Assembly: GCA_027924585.1 (NCBI GenBank)
Contig: BSBM01001444.1
Location: forward strand, 3,100,001 to 3,164,000
Direction: 5' to 3'
DNA from: Larix kaempferi
Lineage: Eukaryota; Streptophyta; Pinopsida; Pinales; Pinaceae
DNA length: 64,000 bases
Under the pieces are notes generated by a model that saw nothing but the letters and a program-made list of their open reading frames with translations, was not told where the DNA came from and ran no database searches. Numbering within the stretch: the first letter of the stretch is position 1; each line of letters begins with the position of its first letter. A program made the translations under genes and the position numbers. Of the stretch, positions 23,380 through 36,217 are shown piece after piece.

Positions 23380-26300
23380 CCTGCAGGAGGCAACGAAACT
23401 CAATTTCGTTACTTGGATTGGTTTTTATACCCCTTGTTGAATTTTCGTACGGTATCCTTGAATGGCCTTGGGAAGAGAGTTGAAATTTGCAATAAATCAA
23501 AAAATGAGGCTTAGATGGGAAAATCGTCAATTTCGATGGATTCTTGACATTCGAACACCTCTAGGGACACCCCTGTCCGATGACTTCATGGACCAAACAT
23601 TATTTATTTTGATGGTTTTCTACAATTGGGTTTTGATCAAAGACGTGAAGTGCAACTTTTGCACAATGGGATAAGATGTTCTAAATGTGCGAAATGAGTG
23701 CATGGGCATCGTGGTACTCTCGCCATTTCCTAGATACACCTGCAAGATGTAGCATAACTAAATTCCATTGCTCGGTTTGGTTTTTATGCTACCTGTTGAA
23801 ATTTGTCTTGTTTCCCTGAATGGCCATGGGAAGCAAGATGAAACTCGCAATCACTCGAAAACCATGGATCCAATGGACAAATCGTCAATTTCCTTGGATT
23901 CGTGACATCTAGGTATCACTAGGGACACCCTTGTCATGTGGCTTCATGGACCAAAAGTTGTCTATTTTGATGGTTTTCTAAACTAGGGTTTTGCTAAGTG
24001 ACATGCAATGCATTTTCTGCACGATATGCTAAGATTTTGAAAAATGTGTCGAGTAAGTGCGTGGGCATCGCAGTCATCTCGTCCTTTCCCAAACACACTT
24101 GCAAGAGGCAACACAACTTAATTCCGTTGCTCGATTTTGTTTTTATGCCCCCGATTGAAATTTGTTTGGTGTCCCTAAATGGCCTTGGGAAGCGAGACGA
24201 AACTCGCAATAACTCGAAAACTGTGGCTTCGATGGACAAACAATCAATTTTGTTGGATTCGTGACATCCGAGTACCGCTAGGGAAACCCTTTCCCGGTGG
24301 CTTCATGGACCGAAAGTTGTATATTTTGATGGTTTTCTAACCTAGGGTTTGCTAAAGTGGCGTGCAATGCAATTTCTGCACGCTAGGCTAAGATTTTGAA
24401 AAATGTACCGAGTGAGTGTGTGGGCATCGCAGTCATCTCATCCTTGGCCAAACACACTTGTAGGAGGAAATGAAACTCAATTCCGTTGCATGGTTTGGTT
24501 TTTATAACCCCGGTTGCAATTTGCCTGGTGTCCCTTAATGGCCTTGGGAAGCAAGATGAGACTCACAATAATTTGAAAACCATGGCTCTGATGGACAAAC
24601 TGTCAATTCCGTTGGATTCATGACATTCGAATACCACCAGGGACACCCCTGTCTGGTGGCTTCATGGACCGAAAGTTTTATATTTTGTCAGTTTTCTAAA
24701 ATAGTTTTTTTCTTAGTGACATGTAGTGCAATATCTGCACCATAGACGAAAACTTTGAAAAATGTACCGAGTGAGTGTGTGGGCATTGCAATCATCTCGT
24801 CCTTTCCAAAACACACTCGGAGGAGGAAACGAAACTAAATTTTGTTGCTCAGTTTGGTTTTTATGCCCCCAGTTGAAATTTGCCTAGTGTCCCTGAATGG
24901 CCTTGGGAAGCGATATGAAACTCGCAATAACTCAAAAACCGTTGCTTCGATGGACAAACCGTTAGTTCCGTTGGATTTGTGACATCTGAGTACCACTAGG
25001 GACACCCTTTTCCGGTGGCTTCATGGAACGAAAGTTGTCTATTTTGACGGTTTTCTAAACTAGGGTTTTGCTAAGTGACGTGTAATGCAATTTTTGCACG
25101 ATAGGCTAAGATTTTGAAAAATGTGTCGAGCGAGTGCATGGGCATCGTAGTCATCTTTCCCTTGACCAAACACACATGTAGGAGGCAACATAACTCAATT
25201 CCGTTGCTCGGTTTGGTTTTTATGCCACTGGTTGAAATTTTCCTAGTGTCCCTGAATGGACTTGGGAAGCGAGATGAAACTCTCCATAACTCGAAAACCA
25301 TGGCTACGATGGAAAAACCGTCGATTCCATTGGATTCGTGACATCCGAGTACCATTAGGGACAACCCTTTCAGGTGGCTTCATGGACCGAAAGTTGTCTA
25401 TTTTGATAATTTTCTAAAATAGGGTTTTGTTAAGTGATGTGCAGAGTACAATTTCAGCACGATAGGCTACTATTTTGAAAAATGTGTTGAGCGAATGCAT
25501 GGGAATCGCAGTCATCTTGCCCTTGCCCGAACACAATTGTAGGAGGCAATGGAACTCAATTCCGTTGCTTGGTTTGGTTTTTATGCCCCTAGTTGAAATT
25601 TGCTTGGTGTCCTTGAATGGCCTTGGGAAGCGAGATGAAACTCACCATAACTCGAAAATCGAGGCTCCAATGGACAAACCATTAGCTTTGTTGAATTCGT
25701 GACACTCAAGTACCGCTAGGAACACCCTTGTCCAGTGGCTCCATTGACCAAACGTTGTCTATTTTTTACGGTTTTCGAAACTAGGGTCTTGCTCGGTGAC
25801 ATGCATTACAATTTTTGCACTATAGTCCTATATTTTGAAAAATGTGGGGACCGAGTGCATGGGCATCACATTCATCTTTCCCTTTCCTAAACACACTTGC
25901 AGGAGGCCACATAACGCAATTTCGTTGCTTGGTTTGGGTTTTATGCGCTTGGTTGAAATTTGTCTAGTCTCCCTAAATTGCCTTGGGAAGCGAGATGAAA
26001 CTCCCCATAACTCAAAAATTGACACTCCAATGGACAAACTGTCAGTTTCATTGGATTCGTGACATCCGAATATAACTACAAACACCCCTATTCGGTGGCT
26101 TCATTGACCGAACCTTGTCTATTTTGACAGTTTTCTAAAATATGGTTTTGCATAGTGATATGCAGTGCAATTTCTGCACCATAGGCTAAGATTTTGAAAA
26201 ATGTTGGGAGCGACTGTGTGGACATCGTGGTCATCTCATCCTTTCCCAAACACACCTACAGGAGGCAACGGAACTCAATTACGTTGCTCGATTTGGTTTT

Positions 26301-28352
26301 TATGCCCCCTGATTGAAATTTGCATGGTTAGCCTGAATAGCCTTGGGAAGCGAGATGAAACTCTCCATAACTTGAAAACTGTGACTCCAGTGTAAAAACC
26401 GTCAGTTCCGTTGGATTCGTGACATTCGAGTACTGCTATGGACACCCCTATCTAGTGGCTTCATGGACTGAAAGTTGTCTATTTTGATGGTTTTCTAAAC
26501 TAGGGTTTTGCTAGTGACGTGCAATGCAATTTCTACACGACATGCTAAGATTTTGAAAAAAGTGCCATGTGAGTGCGTGGGCATCACAATCATCTTGTCC
26601 TTGCCAAAACACATTTAAATGAGGCAACGAAACTCAATTTCGTTGCTTGGTTTGGTTTTATGCCCCCGGTTGAAATTTGTTTGGTGTCCCTGAAAGGCCT
26701 TGGGAAGCGAGATGAAAATTGCAATAACTCGAACAATGTGGCTTTGATGGAAAAACCATCAATTCCGTTGGATTTGTGACATCCGAGTACCGCTAGGGAC
26801 ACCCCTTCCCGCTGGCTTTGTGGATCGAAAGTTGTATATTTTGATGGTTTCTAAACTAGGGTTTTTCTAAGTGACGTGTAATGCAATTTTTGCATGATAG
26901 GCTAAGATTTTGAAAAATATATCGAGTGAGTTTGTGGCCATCGCATTCATCTCGTCCTTTTTACCAAACACACTTGCAGGAGGCAACGAAACCCAATTTC
27001 GTTGCTCGGTTTGGTTTTTATACCCTCGTTTGCAATTTGCCTGGTGTCCCTGAATGGCCTTGGGAAGCGAGATGAAACTCGCAATAACTCGAAAACCATG
27101 GCTCTAATGGACAAACCGTCAGTTTCGTTGGAATCGTGACATCCGAATACCACCAAGGACACCCTTGTCTGGTGGCTTCATCGATCGAAAGTTGTCTATT
27201 TTGACGGTTTTCTAAAATAGTGTTTTGCTTAGTGACATGTAGTGCAATATCTGCACCATAGGCTAAAATTTTGAAAAATGTACCGAGTGAGTGTGTGGGC
27301 ATCGTAGTCATATCATCCTTTCCCAAACACACCTGGAGGAGGCAACACAACTAAATTTCGTTGCTCGGTTTGGTTTTTATGTCCCCGGTTGAAATTTGCT
27401 TGTTGTCCTTGAATGGCCTTGGGAAGCGAGATGAAACTCGTAATAACGCAAAAATCATTGCTCCGATGGACAAACCGTTAGTTCGATTGGATTCCTGACA
27501 TCCGAGTACCACTAGGGACACCCCTTTTTGGTGGCTTCATGGAATGAAAGTTGTCTATTTTGACGGTACTCTAAACTAGGGTTTTGCTAAGTGACGTGTA
27601 GTGCAATTTCTGTACGATAGGCTAAGATTTTGAAAAATGTTTCGAGCGAGTGCATGGGAGTCGTACTCATCTCGCCCTTGCCCAAACACACACGCAGGAG
27701 GCAGCATAACTCAATTCTGTTGCTCGGTTTGGTTTTTATGCCACTAGTTGAAATTTACCTAGTGTCCCTGAATGGCCTTGGGAAGTGAGCTGAAACTCAC
27801 AAAAACTTGAAAATCGTGGCTTTGATGGACAAACCGTCAGTTCCGTTGGATTTGTGACATCCGAGTACCACTAGGGACACCCTTTCCCGCTGGCTTCGTG
27901 GACCGAAAGTTGCATATTTTGATGGTTTTCTAAACTAGGGTTTTGCTAAGCGACGTGCAATGCAATTTCTGCACGATAGGATAAGATTTTGAAAAATGTA
28001 CCGAGTGAGTGGGTGGCCATCGCAGTCATCTTGTCCTTTCCCAAACATACTTGTAGGAGGCAATGAAACTCAATTTCGTTGCTCGGTTTGGTTTTTATAC
28101 CCCCGGTTGCAATTTGCCTGGTGTCCTTGAATGGCCTTGGGAAGCAAGATGAAACTCACAATAAGTCGAAAATTGTGGCTCTGATGGACAAACCGTCAAT
28201 TCCATTGGATTCGTGACATCTGAGTACCGCTAGGGACACCCCTTCCCGGTGGCTTCGTGGACCGAAAGTTGTATATTTTTATGGTTTTCTAAACTAGGGT
28301 TTTGCTAAGTGACGTGCAATGCAATTTATGCACAATAAGCTAAGATTTTGAG
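23380..28352. repeat. Satellite array, ~359-bp monomer, about 14 copies
   Basis: The landmark TTGGATTCGTGACATCCGAG, with variants, recurs at 23538, 23896, 24255, 24614, 24973, 25332, 25693, 26053, 26413, 26770, 27130, 27489, 27848 and 28207. Spacings are 357-361 bp. Every monomer also has AATGGCCTTGGGAAGCGAGA, TTCTAAACTAGGGTTTTGCT, GGCTAAGATTTTGAAAAATG and GTTGCTCGGTTTGGTTTTTA in fixed order. The array enters mid-monomer at about 23380 and stops sharply at about 28352 (GATTTTGAG then unrelated sequence). Monomers differ by roughly a tenth or more, so it is not freshly homogenised. A length of two nucleosome repeats is typical of plant satellites; whether it is centromeric cannot be seen. The short open frames on both strands recur only because the monomer is near a multiple of three. 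Confidence 0.96.
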
Positions 28353-28399
28353 GAAGGGCACCCCAGGGATTGTTTTCAAGGCCCATGTTATTATATATG

Positions 28400-29000
28400 G
28401 TTAAATAAGGGTCTTAGGTCATAACATTTTTCTCTAAGCCCATGGTCCATGTGCAAGGCCTCAAACCACCACACATACCCTCCATGAGGAATCATTAACC
28501 TACAAGTGGGATATGATAGACATTTCCCGCTTTCTAACACTAGAAATGGTTCTCAATGCCTATGTCATGGTTTGATGCTCAAATACCTGGGCATACACTA
28601 TAACATTCATATATAGGGATTATGATCTATTTGTGGAGTCATAAACCACCATGCATACCTTATAAATGGAATCTTCATCATGTCAATGTGATACGATCCT
28701 ACAATGGGGATGCTTCCTGGTGTCCAAGCCAGGGTTGATACAAAAATACAAGTTATCGGCCCATAACATTTGTCTTTGGATCTCATGGTCCATACATGGG
28801 ACCTTGGACCACCACACAAGTCCTACAAAGGAAATCTTTGGCATATGTGTGAGATGTGGTGTTTATTTCAAGGTTTATCACACTATTGATGGTCTTCAAG
28901 GATCATAAAAAATTTAGGGTTGAAATTGAAGGTCTTGAGCCATAACATTTTTTTGTAGAGCTCATGGGCCATGCATGGGGCCACAACAACCACATAGGAA
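28400..29000. repeat. ~180-bp degenerate tandem repeat, 4 units
   Basis: CATAACATTTTTCT-like starts occur at 28421, 28600, 28763 and 28942, at spacings of 179, 163 and 179 bp. Each is followed by a 'CTCATGGTCCATRCATGGG' core and 'CCACCACACAA-CCT'. It directly abuts the 359-bp satellite but shares no sequence with it, while it resembles the units at 9821-10200. Confidence 0.75.
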
Positions 29001-32000
29001 ATTAGTAGGAAATATCATCCCACGAGAATCTTCAAGATTTGCATCACTCCCTTGAATTCCCTCATGAATATACTTCTTTCTTTTAAGAGAAGGAAAAGAT
29101 TCAAATGAATGAAGACAAGATCTTCAACCACCTCTTGGAATCCAACCCATTATCATTTACTGAATGTATGAATTTGTATATGCTTTAGCTCCTCTCACAT
29201 GTAGATCAAATACCCAGTTATGACAGTAAATATACTGACACTGTGTGTGTCTAAAATCCTCTTCTACTGCACTATCCATTAACCAACATTGTAGTGCCAC
29301 ATTCATATTTTCAATGATAGCAATGGCGATGGCAGAGTTTCCAATTCCAATAGAAAACTCTACATACTAGGTGGGATACATATACTAGGCTTAGGCTGTT
29401 TGCATGCCCAGACCTGTCCATAATCATTTTTATTTTATTTTTTTAAGCCTTAGAAGTTTAGAACATGCCCAGGTCTGCTTCTCTTTTGCCCACAATTATT
29501 CCAGAATTAGCCCAGAAAATTCCAAGCGACCACCCCTGCAAATAGGGGGTAACACATAGACTACTTAACCTAATATTTCAGGACTGCTTAAGAGATGCTC
29601 TAGGCACTCCTTACTGAAGTTGCCAAATGTTGTTCCTCCTAGTTGCAGTGACCTATTTAGTTCATTCATGGACACTAATATAATATCATTTAATTCCATT
29701 TTCTTTATCCCCTATGATTTTTCATCTCCTTTCTAACTAGTCGTCCCCTCCCTTTTTTCTTCATCATTCCCTCCTTTTGTTTTATTTCATTTCCTCACCT
29801 TCTTTCCTCCTATGTTTTATCTTCCTTCCAGGCTTACCAAAGGCCATGCTGCCCAGTTGCATCTAACTAGTACCAAATTACGACTCTAGTATATTATCCA
29901 ACTAGGAGACCAATCAAGGAGAAACGACAGATCACTCATGGGATAACATCAAATGCAACTCATAAATTCATAAGAGGGAATAAGATAAGATAAATATACT
30001 AATGTCCAAAAAATGACTATTAAAGCAGGTCAATGGGACTGTGTGGTAACATGATGTCAATGCAAAGTGGGAGTGCTAACTGGATTCTATAAAAAGCAAG
30101 AAGCGGAACTCTAACCTAAAATCCAAATCAAAAGGAGCTCACTCCATGGATGGAGAGCTGGTCCAGGAGAGAGATATACAAAGAGATCTGATCCAGAAAG
30201 GAGAGTGGATCGGAAAGCAAGTGCAAGCAATATGAATGCAGTGGTAAAATTGACTTTGTTTTTCTTCAAAAATAATACAATAAAATGTGCCTTCAAATAC
30301 AATGGGATTTCGAATTAAAGTTAAATTATTGGCAGAAATAAAATAATATCGCTTGAAAAAAATGATAGAATCATGGACAAAGATATAGTGAGTTGAGTTA
30401 AAGTGGTAAATCAAATGAGTTTTCTTCACAAAGACCCAAGTCCAACCCTCCATGAACACCTTGTCATGTTGGTGAAGCCAATTATGTGTCACTCAGTGAT
30501 ATCTTATTATAACTCAGCCTAGCAGGTCTGTCTTAAGAAGTATTTCAATGGAAGAGGCCAGATGCATGAACTGGTTGATTTTAATTTATGTATGCCCCTT
30601 GATCATGGCATCCAATCAAAAGATTAAGCCCAGTGCATTGAAAAAGGGACATTTACCTATTACAAAAAGAAAAGGAATCATGTACAGTGGGAATAGTAGA
30701 AAATTATTTATGAATATGGAGAAAAAAAAGAATAAAACGACATAACATTTGCTTGAAACTTGAAAGAACAAAGCATCTTAATCGACAATTTGTTCCTCAT
30801 AGGCATTAATAAGGGACAGTGAAATAAATCTTCTTGGTTAGATTGCTGCCTCCATTCTTGACATCGCTTGACCTCTTATTGGAGGAAATATTGTTGATGA
30901 CCTTTAGTAAAATATATAAAAGTAATCCTTCCCATATCATAAAATTGGCATATAGCTAGGAAAGTTCTAATGCTAGGATGGAAGTAGAGGTGCAAGAATG
31001 GTTCTAAATTGAGAAGACAGGTTATCCTAACTGTTGTTGGAAAGATAGACTTGAGAAACCTGATAGGAAATATGATGCAAAATAATCCAATTCTCTGCTG
31101 CCAAGTAATTCAAAATATACAAATTTGAAAAAAGACAAAAATTAACCTATCAAATAGTTATGTTTTGTTCAAGGAACACACACAAGGACACTTCAAGTTG
31201 CTAAGTATTCATTGAATCTGGAGGAAAATGAAAATGACGATGAAACACTTTCCAACCACGCGCCTTCAAGGTCAAGAAAGCAATATTTTCATATATGGGC
31301 TAAATTTGTACCGCACCTTCACCTTACCTTCAACTAACTGGGATAGAGACTTATGGACCTTAAAAAATGATGGTGGGTGCAAAATAAAATTGGAATGGAT
31401 AGATTAAACGATTAAAACATATACTCCTTTCCAATATCTTGGTGTATTATAAAAACTCCAATTTCTCAAATTTAGACTTGAGAAATAGTCCACCCTCATG
31501 TGTAGAAAAAATTGAAGGCATCTATATTAAGCAACAAAATACTTGGAAGTGAGATGAAAAAATCTAAACTGGCATGATAAATTGGAGGAAAATGAGATGC
31601 AACACTAATTGATACCCTGCACTTGTAAAAAATACCCCAATTTCTCAGATATGGGTAAGAAAAACAACTTAACATCAGGTGCAAAAGAAACATGAAGGTG
31701 GTCTTTTTAAGCAATACAAAAATTTGAAGGTGGCCCTGTTTCATGAAAACATGTATACAAGAAAACCCAAAATGAACATAAAAGCACATGTAATATTATC
31801 AAAGGATGGCCTAGGATCCGGGGATAAGCCACAATGACAGCTTTCACCCCACTATTAAACTCGAAGGTTATTGGACAAAAACGGAAGGTTGTTGAAATAT
31901 TTGTGTGTTTGTCTAATATGTGCATAAAAGATGACTCAAAGATAATAAAAAAATAAGAATGTCCTAAATACCAGGATCTACATGCCTCAAAACAAAGATA

Positions 32001-32370
32001 GAGAAAGAAAACACATTCGAAAGCATCGGGCAGATGACTGTCTATAAACACAAAAGAGAGTGTGTAAGCCACCATGGACTTGAAAGCATTTGGATGAAAT
32101 TCAGACATAAGGGTGACCACTTTTATCATGATATAGGGCTATTTAGAGGAAGGTCTGGCATGGGACCCACCAAATGACATAGTAGTGGTTCCCTTGCCAT
32201 AGGGATGGATGGGGAAAGTGGGACCTCCCCATAAAAAATGGTACCTTATGTGAATAGATGAATAACATACAGTTATGGGCTATTTTTTTTATGTGAGTAC
32301 CATACTGTAAGGTTCTCTACAAAAAATGGAGAAAAAACATATTAAAAATCCTTCAAAAGTGAAAAATATT
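29001..32370. other. Spacer, no recognised feature
   Basis: About 3.4 kb in which I recognise no domain, RNA gene or element end. A T/C-rich tract lies at about 29700-29830. Confidence 0.45.
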
Positions 32371-32737
32371 TGTATTGAGCGGGCTGTTGTTTCTATGCTC
32401 TGCAAAAGTATTTGGGCCAAAAATTTGACCTGTAGCAGTGATTTTAATAGAGTTGGGAGCTTGTCTATTAACCACAGCAATATTCCATATGGTGGTTATG
32501 ATTCATACATCTGTTGTATGGTGGATACTCATTTGGATTGGAGTGCAAGATGTGGGCATCTCTCTCAGTCCAAATCAGTGTCCACCATACAACAGAGTCT
32601 ATGAAGCATAACCACCATATGGGATATCACTGTGGGCAATAGACAAGCCACCAACTCTACTAAAATCACTGCTACATGGTCAAATTTTTTTCCCAAATAC
32701 TTTTGCAGCGCATAAAAACAAGAACCCACTCAATATG
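32371..32737. repeat. Long foldback: ~171-bp inverted arms, ~24-nt loop
   Basis: The left arm (32371-32541) starts TGTATTGAGCGGGCTGTTGT and ends ATTTGGATTGGA. The right arm (32566-32737) is its reverse complement with some mismatches: TCAGTCCAAATCAGTGTCCA at the start, CCACTCAATATGCA at the end. Paired blocks include CATATGGTGGTTATG/CATAACCACCATATG, GTTGTATGGTGGA/TCCACCATACAAC and GCAGTGATTTTA/TAAAATCACTGC. By eye about 85% pairs. A transcript would form one long hairpin. It could be a foldback MITE or a young small-RNA precursor; no clean target duplication was seen. Confidence 0.9.
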
Positions 32738-33775
32738 CAACCAGCTAGAGTGTCACAGGCCAGGTCCCCAAATCTCCCATCTGCAAAGGAAAATCAAAAT
32801 TGTGATAGTGTGAAAATCCACATTTTTGTTTGTATATCCTGAAATTGGAGTTGTAAGCATTCCTTCTCAAATGTGATAAGAGCACCATAGACCTTAATTA
32901 ATCCTTCCTTTGCAGTTTACAGCTGGAAGCATAAATTAGGAAAGTCTAGTGAAGAGAACACCAAAATACAGAAGGAAACCACCTCAGCTACTTTAAATTT
33001 GTATATGAGAGTGATTGTTTATAATTAATTTTTGGACACATTGAAATTCCATACTTCTCATGTTTCCCATATTGACTACAATCCTTAGAGATAGAGGATG
33101 GTATTAAGAAATACTGAAATCCAATTTAAAGATATTTTACCAAATCACAAGCTGATAAGTCAGAGGCCAAAGGCTGCCTGAATATGCATAAACTTGCACA
33201 TGCAATTCAGAATGTAACAATCAAATAAGAAATCAAGAATATCATCAACATGTTTGTATTGTTATTGCATCAATATTCTTTCTCTAGGTTAATACTCTTG
33301 CAGGTGACGTAATAACTTATAATAGTTATATATGTTGTTCTCAGAATATGCACCTCAACCCATCACAAAATAAATTGTTAACATTGTGATTTGCATTAAG
33401 GTTATAATCCAGATCTAAACTCATCATCATTTAAGGTTGCAACTGTATGATGAGGATGTAACCAAAAACCATCTTATAACAAGAACTTAAGGTTCAAATA
33501 ACCATGTAACAGGGCACTAAAGTGGTAGTCATCATCCAAAGTTGCGTTAAGTTAAACTGCAGTAGTCAAGTTTAAGTGAAAGTAGTCATGCAAAGATAGT
33601 GACAGCTGGGACAAATTTAAAGGTGCAACATATGGGTTAGAAAAATTTATAGTGGAGTAAATAAAAAAAGCTTGAATTAGTTGTTACCCCTCAAATTGTA
33701 TGAGAGTTACACATGATTCTGATCACAAAATCGAGCTTGCAGAATGATTCATTAGATGGACTGAGGTACAAGTGA
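32738..33775. other. Spacer, no recognised feature
   Basis: No domain, RNA or element end recognised. Confidence 0.45.
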
Positions 33776-33858
33776 AAATACTCTTGCCTACTAGCTCCTT
33801 TTGCATGGTTTACTCACTTAAAAATACCCTTTCCTACTAACTCCTTTTGCATGGTTTA
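33776..33858. repeat. Tandem duplication, ~46 bp unit
   Basis: AAATACTCTTGCCTACTAGCTCCTTTTGCATGGTTTA and its near-copy (AAATACCCTTTCCTACTAAC and on) lie head to tail, starting at about 33776 and 33822. Confidence 0.82.
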
Positions 33859-34394
33859 AAGTGTTTGAAACATCTAAGATGCGACACCCTAGGAGCAATA
33901 GAGGTGATCTACACATATGCCACTTTCTTGGGACACATTTGTCGCCAATTAATGGAGCACCAAGCTTGTATGAACATGTTGGAAAATGATTTGTTGATGT
34001 TGACCTTGGTTTGACTTTATTGGAGGCCTTTTATCGAAATGCCCTAATTTATTTGAGGGTTTTCACTTTTCACACTTCAAAGGGTCATTGCAAGATAAAT
34101 CATGGTTTTCCTAGAATGCTCTAGCTCTTTGGAGTGAAATATTGAATTCATTTCTAATTCCTCTCAGAGAAGAAAAATTCACAAATATGTTAGAATTAGT
34201 AAAGTAGCTTCTTACTGAGATGAGTTCAAACTAATGCTCCACGAGACTTTTCAGCATGTCCCTATTCAACTTTCAATTTGTTCTAGATGATTAATTTGGC
34301 TGGTAACTTCTTGTATTTAGATGACTAATCTACTATTCCTATATTACGTTACTAAAATCCTGCACCTCTTCCTATCGAAGTTGTGTCAAAATCC

Positions 34395-34605
34395 CACAGG
34401 TGTGTCACTGTGTGGTCTAGAGGAAAGCAACAAGGTGATCGGGCTTGTGTTGACATGGAGACCCAGGTTCAAAAGCCAAGTGGGTGCAGAGGTCAGGTGC
34501 AAATCTTGGGTGATTTTGAAGGCATAGAAACATTCCTCATAGTGTGGCAGACTAGCTTTAGGACAACTATAAGTTTCTATAAGTAGCATTTCCAAAACAA
34601 AAAAA
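34395..34605 (+). mobile_element. tRNA-derived SINE candidate
   Basis: TGGTCTAGAGG (about 34413-34423) resembles a polymerase III A box and GGTTCAAAAGCC (34466-34477) a B box, with tRNA-like spacing. The sequence does not fold as a full tRNA by eye. About 120 bp of unrelated body follow, ending in a short A-rich tail (CCAAAACAAAAAAATG) near 34593-34606. That structure is known for plant SINEs. No flanking duplication was confirmed. Confidence 0.5.
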
Positions 34606-36217
34606 TGTTAACATATAGTAAAGGTTTCTTCAGACAAACTGAATTCTTGCATATTTTTTCCAGCAATTTAAGGTCAGATGATCAAAATTTGTGCACGTGA
34701 CATCTTTATCACTAAAATATATACAACATCTTCAACAACAGTCGGTGTTGTAACAAATATTGACAAGCCTCATCATAGTAACAACCACAAGGAAACCATG
34801 GTGACACAGTAATCTGGAAAAGATGTAACAGAATCGACAGTAACAATATATAACAGATTCCAGGCCCAGGAAAAAGCTTAACCAAAAATGGCATCATCAT
34901 TAGCACCGTTGACACTAATAAATTGTTTAGGAGCAACAAATAAAGAGTGGGATATAGTTCTTTGATGCCCTGGATGAAATGAAATCAATGAGAGGTTCAT
35001 CAAATTTGATATTTAATTTTGATGTTAAAATATCCGAGTCTCTAGAACAGGGACAAGTCATATGGTAATGCTCCCACAAGTAAACAATCAAACAATAATA
35101 GAGATATCAAACCTCGACAGAAATTATCAACAACTCTGAATTGGCAGAAATTTATAGGCAATCATCAAAGATAGAGATATCTTGATCCCTTGAAACTTGG
35201 GCCATAATAAAATGTTACCTACATCTAAAATTTCAAACTTATGGGTGAAAAAATTCAAATAAAATGATTAAGCATGGATAATTGCAAATTCCATATAAGA
35301 AAATGCCTTGTGTAAGAAATTGCTCGTGAGCTCGCTCACTCAGAACACCAGTATAGCTTCTATTACTTTTGTCAAAGTTCAAACATCAATAGAAATTAGC
35401 ACTAAACCATGCTTCTCAATCTTCTTAAGCGCTTGGAGAAAAGAATTCATGTTAAATATGTTAAATTTTATAACTAATGTTTCTAGAAGTAGGGATTATA
35501 TGGCCATTGACATGGATGGGATAGCTGTCTAACATTTTCCAATATGAGAAGTACAAATAAGAATGTTAAGGAAAACAGTAAAAAAGAGAGAACCCAAGGA
35601 TGAAATGGAGTTGATTAACAACATATTTCCTAGAAGTGGCGATATAGGGGAAAATCTGGTGAAAATTAATGAAATGAACACATCATTTACCAAATTATAG
35701 GTTTCAAGGATTGGTCAAGATTATGGTCCTGAAAGGTAAATCAGTAGTAGTTCTGGTGAAAATCAAGAGTGAATAGATCATTTTCCAAATCAGAGGATTC
35801 AAGGATTTTGACTCTTTCTTGAGCATTCAAGGATTTGCACTTGGAGGAGACTTTTTCTTGAGGATGTGGTGAACCAGCCACCTTGGTGATGGTTTATTAC
35901 TATATTTGGAGTAGGTGCCCTTCCCTTTGGTCAATATATTCATTTGGAGAGTAAGAAGGGTTTCTTTGCATTGGAGGTTACTTGTGGGCCTTGGCCGATT
36001 TGGAGGACAACTTGATTGGAGCCTTCTAGATGGGGCCATCCCCTTGGACTTTTTTCCATTGGAGGGCATCTAGGGTCATTTTGTTGCTATGTGGACCATT
36101 TTTTGTGGAGCAGTCACCTCTTTGGAGGACATGTTGCCTCATGAACACATTTCCTTTGGAGTGCACCCCTTGGAGAAGCCTTTGAAGGCTATATTATGTG
36201 GACAATGCTTGGTTTTT
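34606..36217. other. Spacer, no recognised feature
   Basis: No gene recognised. The last ~400 bp (35820-36217) are unusual in repeating TTGGAGG words, which resemble decayed short-period sequence. Confidence 0.45.

Noticed and set aside
23998-27350. Recurrent 60-110-codon frames on both strands in the satellite
   Set aside because: They recur because the monomer is close to 360 bp; start codons and stops vary between monomers, and there is no sign of protein-level constraint.
34395-34480. tRNA gene
   Set aside because: Only the A and B box likenesses are present; the acceptor stem and anticodon arm do not pair by eye.
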